A stretch of 64,000 nucleotides of DNA from Hydractinia symbiolongicarpus (Eukaryota > Cnidaria > Hydrozoa > Anthoathecata > Hydractiniidae): assembly GCF_029227915.1 (NCBI RefSeq), contig NC_079887.1:5146001-5210000 (forward strand), in the 5' to 3' direction. Each line of letters opens with the position of its first letter. Position 1 is the first letter of the stretch. Below the pieces are notes generated by a model that saw nothing but the letters and a program-made list of their open reading frames with translations, had not been told where the DNA came from and did no database searches. The position numbers and the translations under genes are program-made. This document shows, one piece after another, positions 38,711 through 50,662 of this stretch.

Positions 38711-40770
38711 TTAGTAATATCGAAAAAAATCACTAACAACATGTTGGTACGAATATGTGACTCAATCGTTGTAACTCAAACGGACTGACACCCTTAGAAA
38801 GTCGATGAAATGTACTTTTTGAAACTGTCGCTAATTCTTCAGCGCGTGATAACGGCTAGGATTGGTCCCACAGTAAAAAATTACTTATTAATCAAAATTT
38901 TTAAATGAAGTGCTACCACAGCGCCCAGTGTAATCGCTGAGTTGCGGCAATCATATCAAATTAAGAAAAATTGTTTTTCTTGGAGTCCAATTGTCTTATT
39001 TATCACATTTATCAGGTCACAGTCCAAGGTTAGTTCAATTAAGACCCACAGTTAATCGTTTCATTGTTAAAAGGGATGCAACCGAATAATATTAGAAAAA
39101 TATCGCAAAATACATGTTGGTACGAATATGTAACCAAACGGTTGTAAGTCAAACGGACTAACATTGTTAGAAAGTCAATGAAATGTAGTTTTTGAAACTT
39201 TCTCCATTTCTTCAGAGCGCGATAACAGCTAGGATTGGTCCTACAATAAGAAATGACTTATTTATCTAAATTTTTAAACGAAGCGCTACCACAGCGCCCA
39301 GTGTAATCGCTGACTTCCGGCAATCACGTCAAATTAAAAAGAATGTTTTTTCTTGGAGTCCAATTACCTCATTTATCACATTTATCAGGTCACAGTCCAA
39401 AGTTAGTACAATTAAGTTCCACAGTCAATCGTTTCATTGTTAAAAACGATGCAACCTAGTAATATCAGAAAAATATCGCTAAATACATGTTGGTACGAAT
39501 TTGTGACCCAATCGTTTTAACTAAAACGGACTGTCACCCTTAGAAAGTCGATGAAATGTAGTTTTTGAGACTGTCTCTATTTCTTCTGCACGTCCTAACG
39601 GCTACGATTTGTCCTACAGCACAAATTGACTTTTTTGTCTACATTTTTGAATAAAGGGCTACCCCAGCGCCCAGTGTAATCGCTGAGTTCCGGCTATCAT
39701 GTCAAATTAAAAACAATGTTATTTCTTGGAGTCCAATTGTCTCACTTATCACATTTTTAAGGTCATAGTCCAAAATCAGTTTAATTAAGTCCCACAGTCA
39801 ATCGTTGCACTGTTAAAAGCGATACAACTTAGTAATATCGGAAAAAATCACTAACAACATGTTGGTACGAATATGTGACTCAATCGTTGTAACTCAAACG
39901 GACTGACACCCTTAGAAAGTCGATGAAATGTAGTTTTTGAAACTATCTTTATTTCTTCAGCGCATGATAAGAGCTAGGATTGGTCCAACAGTAAAAAATG
40001 ACTTATTAATCTAAATTTTTAAATGAAGTGCTACCACAGCGCCCAGTGTAATCGCTAAGTTGCGGCAATCATGTTAAATTAAGAGGAATGTTATTTCTTG
40101 GAGTCCAATTGTCTCACATTCACATTTATAAGCTCACAGCCCAAAATCAGTTCAATTAAGTCCCACAGTCAATCGTTTCATTGTTAAAAACGATGCAACC
40201 TAGTAATATCAGAAAAATATCGCTAAATACATTTTGGTACAAATATGTGACCCAATCGCTGTAACTCAAACGGACTGACACCCTTAGAAAGTCAATGAAA
40301 TGTACTTTTTGAAACTGTCTCTATTTCTTCAGGGCGCGATAACGGCTAGGATTGGTCCCACAGTAAAAAATGACTTATTAATCTAAATTTTTAAATGAAG
40401 TGCTACCACAGCGCCCAGTGTAATCGCTGAGTTCGGGCAATCAGGTCAAGTTAAGAAGAATGTTATTTCATGGAGTCCAATTGTCTCACTTATCACATTT
40501 ATAAGGTCATAGTCCAAAGTTAGTTCAATTAAGTCCCACAGTCAAGCGTTTCATTGTTAAAAGCGATGCAACCTAGTAATATCGGTAAGATATCACTAAA
40601 TACATGTTGGCACGAATATGTGACGCAACTGTTGTAGTTGAAACGGACTGATACCGTTAGAAAGTCAATGAAATGTAGTATTTGAAACTATCTCTATTTC
40701 TTCAGCGCGCACTAAGGGCTAGGATTGGTCCCACAGTAAAAATTGTATTATTTATTTAAATTTTTAAATG
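38537..40770. repeat. Hexamer HOR II, copy 1 (2234 bp)
   Basis: Anchors 38740, 39113, 39486, 39858, 40230 and 40603 repeat at an offset of 2234. Markers are CACTAACAACATG, AAAAGGGATGCAACCGAATAATATT, and the pair GAATTTGTGACCC...TTTTAACTAAAACGG followed by ATCACTAACAACATG. The period equals hexamer I but the monomer set differs; it shares the ACATTTTGGTACAAATATG monomer. It overlaps the end of the previous block because edges are defined by identity. Confidence 0.87.
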
Positions 40771-43007
40771 AAGCGCTACCCCAGCGCCCAGGGTAATCGC
40801 TGAGTTCCGGCAATCATGTCAAATTAAGAAGAATGTTATATCTTGGAGTCCAATTGTCTCGCTTTCACATTTTTAAGGTCATAGTCCAAAATCAGTTCAA
40901 TTAAGTCCCACAGTCAATCGTTGCACTGTTAAAAGCGATACAACTTAGTAATATCGGAAAAAATCACTAACAACATGTTGGTACGAATATGTGACTCAAT
41001 CGTTGTAACTCAAACGGACTGACACCCTTAGAAAGTCGAGGAAATGTACTTTTTGAAACTGTCGCTAATTCTTCAGCGCGTGATAACGGCTAGGATTGGT
41101 CCCACAGTAAAAAATTACTTATTAATCAAAATTTTTAAATGAAGTGCTACCACAGCGCCCAGTGTAATCGCTGAGTTGCGGCAATCATATCAAATTAAGA
41201 AAAATTGTTTTTCTTGGAGTCCAATTGTCTTATTTATCACATTTATCAGGTCACAGTCCAAAGTTAGTTCAATTAAGACCCACAGTTAATCGTTTCATTG
41301 TTAAAAGGGATGCAACCGAATAATATTAGAAAAATATCGCAAAATACATGTTGGTACGAATATGTAACCAAACGGTTGTAACTCAAACGGACTAACATTG
41401 TTAGAAAGTCAATGAAATGTAGTTTTTGAAACTTTCTCCATTGCTTCAGAGCGCGATAACAGCTAGGATTGGTCCTACAATAAGAAATGACTTATTTATC
41501 TAAATTTTTAAACGAAGCGCTACCACAGCGCCCAGTGTAATCGCTGACTTCCGGCAATCACGTCAAATTAAAAAGAATGTTTTTTCTTGGAGTCCAATTA
41601 CCTCATTTATCACATTTATCAGGTCACAGTCCAAAGTTAGTACAATTAAGTTCCACAGTCAATCGTTTCATTGTTAAAAACGATGCAACCTAGTAATATC
41701 AGAAAAATATCGCTAAATACATGTTGGTACGAATTTGTGACCCAATCGTTTTAACTAAAACGGACTGTCACCCTTAGAAAGTCGATGAAATGTAGTTTTT
41801 GAGACTGTCTCTATTTCTTCTGCACGTCCTAACGGCTACGATTTGTCCTACAGCACAAATTGACTTTTTTGTCTACATTTTTGAATAAAGGGCTACCCCA
41901 GCGCCCAGTGTAATCGCTGAGTTCCGGCTATCATGTCAAATTAAAAACAATGTTATTTCTTGGAGTCCAATTGTCTCACTTATCACATTTTTAAGGTCAT
42001 AGTCCAAAATCAGTTTAATTAAGTCCCACAGTCAATCGTTGCACTGTTAAAAGCGATACAACTTAGTAATATCGGAAAAAATCACTAACAACATGTTGGT
42101 ACGAATATGTGACTCAATCGTTGTAACTCAAACGGACTGACACCCTTAGAAAGTCGATGAAATGTAGTTTTTGAAACTATCTTTATTTCTTCAGCGCATG
42201 ATAAGAGCTAGGATTGGTCCAACAGTAAAAAATGACTTATTAATCTAAATTTTTAAATGAAGTGCTACCACAGCGCCCAGTGTAATCGCTAAGTTGCGGC
42301 AATCATGTTAAATTAAGAGGAATGTTATTTCTTGGAGTCCAATTGTCTCACATTCACATTTATAAGCTCACAGCCCAAAATCAGTTCAATTAAGTCCCAC
42401 AGTCAATCGTTTCATTGTTAAAAGCGATGCAACCTAGTAATATCAGAAAAATATCGCTAAATACATTTTGGTACAAATATGTGACCCAATCGCTGTAACT
42501 CAAACGGACTGACACCCTTAGAAAGTCAATGAAATGTACTTTTTGAAACTGTCTCTATTTCTTCAGGGCGCGATAACGGCTAGGATTGGTCCCACAGTAA
42601 AAAATGACTTATTAATCTAAATTTTTAAATGAAGTGCTACCACAGCGCCCAGTGTAATCGCTGAGTTCGGGCAATCAGGTCAAGTTAAGAAGAATGTTAT
42701 TTCATGGAGTCCAATTGTCTCACTTATCACATTTATAAGGTCATAGTCCAAAGTTAGTTCAATTAAGTCCCACAGTCAAGCGTTTCATTGTTAAAAGCGA
42801 TGCAACCTAGTAATATCGGTAAGATATCACTAAATACATGTTGGCACGAATATGTGACGCAACTGTTGTAGTTGAAACGGACTGATACCGTTAGAAAGTC
42901 AATGAAATGTAGTATTTGAAACTATCTCTATTTCTTCAGCGCGCACTAAGGGCTAGGATTGGTCCCACAGTAAAAATTGTATTATTTATTTAAATTTTTA
43001 AATGAAG
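40771..43007. repeat. Hexamer HOR II, copy 2 (2234 bp)
   Basis: This is the second copy, starting in AAGCGCTACCCCAG. Differences noticed include GTCGATG/GTCGAGG, GTCCAAGG/GTCCAAAG, TTGTAAGTC/TTGTAACTC, ATTTCTTC/ATTGCTTC and AAAAACG/AAAAGCG, so it is older than the 11-mer duplication. Confidence 0.87.
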
Positions 43008-43601
43008 TGCTACCACAGCGCCCAGTGTAATCGCTGAGTTTCGGCAGTCATGTCAAATTAAGAAGATTGTTATTTCTTGGAATCCAATTGTCACACTTAT
43101 AACATTTATAAGGTCACAGTCCAAAATCAGTTCAATTAAGTCCCACAGTCAATCGTTTCATTGTTAAAAGCGATAGTAATATCAGAAAAATATCGCTAAA
43201 TACATGTTGGTACAAATATGTGACCCAATCGTTGTAACTCAAACGGACTGACACCCTTAGAAAGTCAATGAAATGCACTTTTTGAAACTGTCTCTATTTC
43301 TTCAGCGCGCAATAACAGCTAGGGTTTGTCCCACAGTAAGAAATGACTTATTTATCTAAATTTTTAAATGAAGCGCTACCACAGCGCCCAGTGTAATCGC
43401 TGATTTTTGGAAATCACGTCAAAGTAAAAAGAATGTTTTTTCATGGAGTCCAATTGTCTCACTTATAACAATTATCAGGTCACAGTCCAATGTTTGTTCA
43501 ATTAAGTCCCACAGTCAATCGTTTAAATCTTAAAAGCGATGCAATCTAGTAATATCAGAAAAATATCGCTAAATACATGTTGGTACGAATATGTGACACA
43601 A
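43008..43601. repeat. Transition monomers, one with a 7-bp deletion
   Basis: The monomer between anchors 42837 and 43203 is 366 bp because GCAACCT is missing (AAGCGATAGTAATATC near 43168-43182). The next monomer (43203 to 43576) is of ordinary length. No gene or other feature is seen. Confidence 0.75.
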
Positions 43602-44931
43602 CCGTTGTAACTCAAACGGACTGACACCGTTAGAAAGTCAATGATATGTACTTTTTAAATCTGTCTCTATTTCTTCAGCGCGTCCTAACGGCTACGATTG
43701 GTCCCACAGCACAAAATGACTTATTTGTCTACATTTTTGATTAAAGCGCTACCCCAGCGCCCATATGAGAGAAATATCGCTAAATACATGTTGGTACGAG
43801 TATGTGACGCAACTGTTGTAGTTGAAACGGACTGATACCGTTAGAAAATCAATGAAATGTAGTATTTGAAACTGCCTCTATTTCTTCAGCGCGCGCTAAG
43901 GGCTAGGATTGGTTCTACAATAAAAATTGACTTATTTATCTAAATTTTAAATTGAAGCGCTACCACAGCGCCCAGTGTAACCGCTGAGTTCCGGCAATCA
44001 TGCCAAATTAAGAAGAAAGTTATTTTTTGGAGTCAAATTGTCTCACTTATAACATTTATTAAGGTTACAGTCCAAAATCAGTTCAATTAAGTCCCACAGT
44101 CAATCGTTTCACTGTTAAAAGCGATGCAACCTACTAATATGAGAAAAATATCGCTAAGTACATGTTGGTACGAATATGTGACCCAACCGTTGTAACTCAA
44201 ACGGACTGACACTGTTAGAAAGTCAATGAAATTTAGTTTTTGAATCTGTCTCTATTTCTTCAGCGCGTCCTTACGGCTACGATTGGTCCCACAGCACAAA
44301 ATGACTTATTTGTCTACATTTTTGAATAAAGCGCTACCCCAGCGCCCAGTGTAATCGCTGAGTTCCTGCAATCATGTCAAATTAAGAAGAATGTTATTTC
44401 TTGGAGTCTAATTGTCTCGCTTATCACATTTTTAAGGTCATAGTCCAAAATCAGTTTAATTAAGTCCCACAGTCAATCGTTGCACTTTTAAAAGCGATAC
44501 AACTTAGTAATATCGGAAAAAATCACTAACAACATGTTGGTACGAATATGTGACTCAATCGTTGTAACTCAAACGGACTGACACCCTTAGAAAGTCGATG
44601 AAATGTACTTCTTGAAACTGTCGCTAATTCTTCAGCGCGTGATAACGGCTAGGATTGGTCCCACAGTAAAAAATGACTTATTAATCTAAATTTTTAAATG
44701 AAGTGGTACCACAGAGCCCAGTGTAATCGCTGAGTTGCGGCAATCATGTCAGATTAAGAAAAATGCTTTTTCTTGGAGTCCAATTGTCTCATTTATCACA
44801 TTTATCAGGTCACAGTCCAAAGTTAGTTCAATTAAGACCCACAGTTAATCGTTTCATTGTTAAAAGCGATGCAACCTAGTAATATTAGAAAAATATCGCA
44901 AAATACATGTTGGTACGAATATGTGACCAAA
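43602..44931. repeat. 3.5-monomer HOR unit, copy 1 (1330 bp)
   Basis: The unit contains a 211-bp truncated monomer followed by three ordinary ones and repeats at an offset of 1330 (1329 after a 1-bp T difference near 44060, TTTATTAAGG against TTTATAAGG). Markers are TGATATGTACTTTTTAAATC, GCGCTAAG and CACTTTTAAAAGCGATACAAC. A period that is not a multiple of the monomer is unusual in this array and follows from the fixed internal deletion. Confidence 0.87.
43763..43764. other. Half-monomer deletion junction (first copy)
   Basis: The sequence reads CCCCAGCGCCCA and then TATGAGAGAAATATCGC. About 162 bp from the compact dyad to just before the next anchor is missing. An undeleted right parent is seen at 46574 (GTAATATGAGAGAAATATCG). 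The parents share about one base (A). Confidence 0.82.
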
Positions 44932-46205
44932 CCGTTGTAACTCAAACGGACTGACACCGTTAGAAAGTCAATGATATGTACTTTTTAAATCTGTCTCTAT
45001 TTCTTCAGCGCGTCCTAACGGCTACGATTGGTCCCACAGCACAAAATGACTTATTTGTCTACATTTTTGATTAAAGCGCTACCCCAGCGCCCATATGAGA
45101 GAAATATCGCTAAATACATGTTGGTACGAGTATGTGACGCAACTGTTGTAGTTGAAACGGACTGATACCGTTAGAAAATCAATGAAATGTAGTATTTGAA
45201 ACTGCCTCTATTTCTTCAGCGCGCGCTAAGTGCTAGGATTGGTTCTACAATAAAAATTGACTTATTTATCTAAATTTTAAATTGAAGCGCTACCACAGCG
45301 CCCAGTGTAACCGCTGAGTTCCGGCAATCATGCCAAATTAAGAAGAAAGTTATTTTTTGGAGTCAAATTGTCTCACTTATAACATTTATAAGGTTACAGT
45401 CCAAAATCAGTTCAATTAAGTCCCACAGTCAATCGTTTCACTGTTAAAAGCGATGCAACCTACTAATATGAGAAAAATATCGCTAAGTACATGTTGGTAC
45501 GAATATGTGACCCAACCGTTGTAACTCAAACGGACTGACACTGTTAGAAAGTCAATGAAATGTAGTTTTTGAATCTGTCTCTATTTCTTCAGCGCGTCCT
45601 TACGGCTACGATTGGTCCCACAGCACAAAATGACTTATTTGTCTACATTTTTGAATAAAGCGCTACCCCAGCGCCCAGTGTAATCGCTGAGTTCCTGCAA
45701 TCATGTCAAATTAAGAAGAATGTTATTTCTTGGAGTCTAATTGTCTCGCTTATCACATTTTTAAGGTCATAGTCCAAAATCAGTTTAATTAAGTCCCACA
45801 GTCAATCGTTGCACTTTTAAAAGCGATACAACTTAGTAATATCGGAAAAAATCACTAACAACATGTTGGTACGAATATGTGACTCAATCGTTGTAACTCA
45901 AACGGACTGACACCCTCAGAAAGTCGATGAAATGTACTTTTTGAAACTGTCGCTAATTCTTCAGCGCGTGATAACGGCTAGGATTGGTCCCACAGTAAAA
46001 AATGACTTATTAATCTAAATTTTTAAATGAAGTGGTACCACAGAGCCCAGTGTAATCGCTGAGTTGCGGCAATCATGTCAGATTAAGAAAAATGCTTTTT
46101 CTTGGAGTCCAATTGTCTCATTTATCACATTTATCAGGTCACAGTCCAAAGTTAGTTCAATTAAGACCCACAGTTAATCGTTTCATTGTTAAAAGGGATG
46201 CAACC
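44932..46205. repeat. 3.5-monomer HOR unit, copy 2
   Basis: This repeats 43602-44931, including the same truncated monomer. Differences noticed are AAGGGCTAGG/AAGTGCTAGG, ATTTAG/ATGTAG, ACTTCTTG/ACTTTTTG and CCCTTAG/CCCTCAG. Its last part changes to the AAAAGGGATG type known from hexamer II. Confidence 0.87.
45093..45094. other. Half-monomer deletion junction (second copy)
   Basis: This is the same join as at 43763, base for base. The deletion therefore arose once and was then copied with the 1330-bp unit. Confidence 0.82.
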
Positions 46206-46234
46206 TAATAATATTAGAAAAATATCGCAAAATA

Positions 46235-46597
46235 CATGTTGGTACGAATATGTAACCAAACGGTTGTAACTCAAACGGACTAACACCGTTAAAAAGTCAA
46301 TGAAATGTAGTTTTGAAACTGTCGCTATTTTTTCAGCGCGCGATAACGGCTAGGTATGGTCCCACAGTAAAAATTGACTTTTTATCTAAATTTTTAAATG
46401 AAGCGCTACCACAGCGACAATGTGTAATCGCTGAGTTCGGGCAATCATGTCAAATTAAGAAGAATGTTATTTCTTGGAGTCTAATTGCCTCACTTATAAC
46501 GTCACAGTCCAAAGTTAGATCAATTAAGTCCCACAATCAATCATTTCATTGTTAAAAGCGATGCAACCTAGTAATATGAGAGAAATATCGCTAAATA
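46235..46597. repeat. Short 363-bp monomer with an accidental open frame
   Basis: This monomer lost about 9 bp in the CACTTATAAC(ATTTATAAG)GTCACAG segment near 46500. It also gained one base near the dyad (CAGCGACAATGTGTAATCG in place of CAGCGCCCAGTGTAATCG). The extra base moves the usual TAA out of frame, leaving a stop-free stretch of 80 codons at 46313-46555 that would begin with TTG. Nothing about it suggests coding. It is a decayed satellite copy. Confidence 0.8.
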
Positions 46598-47220
46598 CAT
46601 GTTGGTACGAGTATGTGACGCAACTGTTGTAGTTGAAACGGACTGATACCGTTAGAAAATCAATGAAATGTAGTATTTGAAACTGCCTCTATTTCTTCAG
46701 CGCGCGCTAAGGGCTTGGATTGGTTCTACAATAAAAATTGACTTATTTATCTAAATTTTAAATTGAAGCGCTACCACAGCGCCCAGTGTAACCGCTGAGT
46801 TCCGGCAATCATGTCAAATTAAGAAGAAAGTTATTTCTTGGAGTCAAATTGTCTCACTTATAACATTTATAAGGTTACAGTCCAAAATCAGTTCAATTAA
46901 GTCCCACAGTCAATCGTTTCACTGTTAAAAGCGATGCACCCTACTAATATGAGAAAAATATCGCTAAGTACATGTTGGTACGAATATGTGACCCAACCGT
47001 TGTAACTCAAACGGACTGACACTGTTAGAAAGTCAATGAAATGTAGTTTTTGAATCTGTCTCTATTTCTTCAGCGCGTCCTTACGGCTACGATTGGTCCC
47101 ACAGCACAAAATGACTTATTGTCTACATTTTTGAATAAAGCGCTACCCCAGCGCCCAGTGTAATCGCTGAGTTCCGGCAATCATGTCAAATTAAGAAGAA
47201 TGTTATTTCTTGGAGTCTAA
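46574..47220. repeat. Undeleted relative of the 1330-bp unit
   Basis: This matches 45093-45740 at an offset of about 1481, starting right at the deletion point but with a complete monomer to its left. Differences include GGGCTTGG, ATGCACCC and a 1-bp loss in CTTATTGTCTAC (47116-47127). Confidence 0.8.
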
Positions 47221-48053
47221 TTGTCTTGCTTTCACATTTATAAGGCCACAGCCCAAAATCAATTCAATTAAGTCCCACAGTCAATCGTTTGATTGTTAAA
47301 AGCGATGCAACCTAGTAATGTCAGAAAAATATCGCTAAATACATGTTGGTACGTATATGTGACGCAACCGTTGTAACTGAAGCGGGTTGATAACGTCAGA
47401 ATGTCAATGAAATGTAGTTCTTCAAAGTGTCGCTATTTCTTCAGCGCGTGATAACGGCTAGGATTGGTCCCAGAGTAAAAATGACTTATTTAACTACATT
47501 TTTAAATGAAGCGCTACCACAGCGCCCAGTGTAATCACTGAGTTTCGGCAATCACGTCAAATTAAGAAGAATGTTATTTCTTGGAGTCCAATTGTCTCAT
47601 TTCTTACATTTATCAGGTCACAGTCCAAAGTTAGTTCATCTAAGTCCCATAGTCAATCGTTTCATTGTTAAAAGCGATGCAACCTAGTAGTTTGAGAGAA
47701 AAATCGCTAAATACATGTTGGTACGAGTATGTGACGCAACCGTTATAACTAAAGCGAATTGATACCGTTAGAAAGTCAATGAAATGTAGTTTTTGAGACT
47801 GTTGCTATTTATTCAGCGCGCGATAACGGCTACGATTGGTCCTACAATAAGAAATGAGTTATTTATCTAAATTTTTAAACGAAGCGCTACCACAGCGCCC
47901 AGTGTAATCGCTGATTTCCGGCAATCACGTCAAATTAAGAAGAATGTTTTTTCTTGGAGTCCAATTGTCTCAATTATCACATTTATCAAGTCACAGTCCA
48001 AAGTTAGTACAATTAAGTTCCACAGTCAATCGTTTCATTGTTAAAAGCGATGC
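47221..48053. repeat. Single diverged monomers, no HOR partner seen
   Basis: Anchors are at 47342 and 47714. Private variants such as GTATATGTGACGC, GCGGGTTGATAACG, CTTCAAAGTG, CAGAGTAAAAATG and TCATTTCTTACATTT set these monomers apart. I found no matching multimer for them in the window. There is no gene. Confidence 0.7.
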
Positions 48054-50662
48054 AACCTAGTAATATCAGAAAAATATCGCTAAATACATGTTGGTACGAA
48101 TTTGTGACCCAATCGTTTTAACTCAAACGGACTGTCACCCTTAGAAAGTCGATGAAATGTAGTTTTTGAGACTGTCTCTATTTCTTCTGCACGTCCTAAC
48201 GGCTACGATTGGTCCTACAGCACAAAATGACTTTTTTGTCTACATTTTTGAATAAAGGGCTACCCCAGCGCCCAGTGTAATCGCTGAGTTCCGGCAATCA
48301 TGTCAAATTAAGAAGAATGTTATTTCTTGGAGTTCAATTGTCTCCTTTATCACATTTATCAGGTCATAGTCCAAAATCAGTTCAATTAAGTCCCACAGTC
48401 AATCGTTGCACTGTTAAAAGCGATACAACTTAGTAATATCGGAAAAAATCACTAACAACATGTTGGTACGAATATGTGACTCAATCGTTGTAACTCAAAC
48501 GGACTGACAGCCTTAGAAAGCCAATGAAATGTACTTTTTGAAACTGTCGCTAATTCTTCAGCGCGTGATAACGGCTAGGATTGGTCCCACAGTAAAAAAT
48601 GACTTATTAATCTAAATTTTTAAATGAAGTGCTACCACAGCGCCCAGTGTAATCGCTGAGTTGCGGCAATCATGTCAAATTAAGAAAAATGCTTTTTCTG
48701 GGAGTCCAATTGTCTCATTTATCACATTTATCAGGTCACAGTCCAAAGTTAGTACAATTAAGTTCCACAGTCAATCGTTTCATTGTTAAAAGCGATGCAA
48801 CCTAGTAATATCAGAAAAATATCGCGAAATATATGTTGGTACAAATATGTGATTAAACCGTTGTAACTCAAACGGACTGACAGCGTCAGAAAGTCAATGA
48901 TATGTCCTTTTTGAAACTGTCTCTATTTCTTCAGCGCGCGATAACAGCTAGGATTGGTCCCACAGTAAGAAATGACTTATTTATCTAAATTTTTAAATGA
49001 AGCGCTACCACAGCGCCAAGTGTAATCGCTGATTTCCGGCAATCACGTCAAATTAAGAAGAATGTTTTTTCTTGCAGTCCAATTGTCATATTTATCACAT
49101 TTATCAGGTCACAGTCCAAAGTTAGTACAATTAAGTTCCACAGTCAATCGTTTCATTGTTAAAAGCGATGCAACCTAGTAATATCAGAAAAATATCGCTA
49201 AATATATGTTGGTACGAATTTGTGACCCAATCGTTGTAACTCAAACGGACTGACACCCTTAGAAAGTCAATGAAATGTACTTTTTGAAACTGTCGCTAGT
49301 TCTTCAGCGCGTGATAACGGCTAAGATTGGTCCCACAGTAAAAAATGACTTGTTTATCTAAATTTTTAAATGAAGTGCTACCACAGCGACCAGTGTAATC
49401 ACTGAGTTCCAGCAATCATGTCAAATTAAGAAGAATGTTATTTCTTGGAGTCCAATTGTCTCACTTTCACATTTGTAAGGTCACAGCCCAAAATCAGTTC
49501 AATTAAGTCCCACAGTCAATCGTTTCATTGTTAAAAGCGATGCAACCTAATAGTATGAGAGAAAAATCGCCTAATACATGTTGGTACGAGTATGTGACGC
49601 AACCGTTGTAACTCAAGCGGATTGATACCGTTAGAAAGTCAATGAAATGTACTTTTTGGAACTGTCTCTATTTCTTCAGCGCGCGATAACAGTTAGGATT
49701 GGTCCCACAGTAAGAAATGACTTATTTATCTAAATTTTTAAATGAAGCGCTACCACAGCGCCCAGTGTTATCGCTGAGTTCCGGCAATCACGTCAAATTA
49801 AAAAGAATGTTATTTCTTGGAGTCCAATTGTCTCATTTGTCACATATATCAGGTCACAGTCTAAAGTTAGTTCAATTAAGTCCCACAGTCAATCGTTTCA
49901 TTGTTAAAAGCGATGCAATCTAGTAATATCAGAAAAATATCGCTAAATACATGTTGGTACGAATATGTGACCCAATCGTTGTAACTCAAACGGACTGACA
50001 CCCTTAGAAAGTCAATGAAATGTACTTTTTGAAACTGTCTCTATTTCTTCAGCGCGCGATAACAGCTAGGATTGGTCCCACAGTAAGAAATGACTTATTT
50101 TTCTAAATTTTTAAATGAAGCGCTACCACAGCGCCCAGTGTAATCGCTGATTTCCGGCAATCACGTCAAATTAAGAAGAATGTTATTTCTTGGAGTCCAA
50201 TTGTCTCATTTATCACATTTATCAGGTCAGAGTCCAAAGTTAGTACAATTAAGTTCCACAGTCAATCGTTTTATTGTTAAAAGCGATGCAACCTAGTAAT
50301 ATCAGAAGAATATCGCTAAATACATGTTGGTACGAATTTGTGACCCAATCGTTGTAACTCAAACGGACTGACACCCTTAGATAGTCAATGAAATGTACTT
50401 TTTGAAACTGTCTCTATTTCTTCAGCGCGTGATAACGGCTAGGATTGGTCCCACAGTAAAAAATGATTTGTTAATCTAAATTTTTAAATGAAGTGCTACC
50501 ACAGCGACCAGTGTAATCGCTGAGTTGCGGCAATCATGTCAAATTAAGAAGATTGTTCTTTCATGGAGTCCAATTGTCTCACTTATCACATTTATAAGGT
50601 CATAGTCCAAAGTTAGTTCAATTAAGTCCTACAGTCAACCGTTTCATTGTTAAAAGCGATGT
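48054..50662. repeat. Heptamer HOR, copy 1 (2609 bp)
   Basis: Seven monomers (anchor positions 48087, 48459, 48832, 49205, 49577, 49950, 50323) repeat at an offset of 2609. Markers are ACTGACAGCCTTAGAAAGCC, TATATGTTGGTAC, ATCGCCTAATACATG, CAGTGTTATCGC and ATCAGAAGAATATCGC. The monomer at 49577-49949 holds an accidental 68-codon open frame (49717-49923), because the usual GTGTAATCG reads GTGTTATCG. Confidence 0.88.

Noticed and set aside
46313-46555. 80-codon open frame
   Set aside because: It starts with TTG and lies wholly inside one satellite monomer. It exists only because a 1-bp insertion shifts the frame past the usual TAA, and it has no ribosome-binding or splice context.
49717-49923. 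68-codon open frame and its repeats at 52326-52532 and 54562-54768
   Set aside because: These are spaced by the HOR periods 2609 and 2236 and arise from one TAA to TTA change in a monomer, so they are satellite sequence and not genes.
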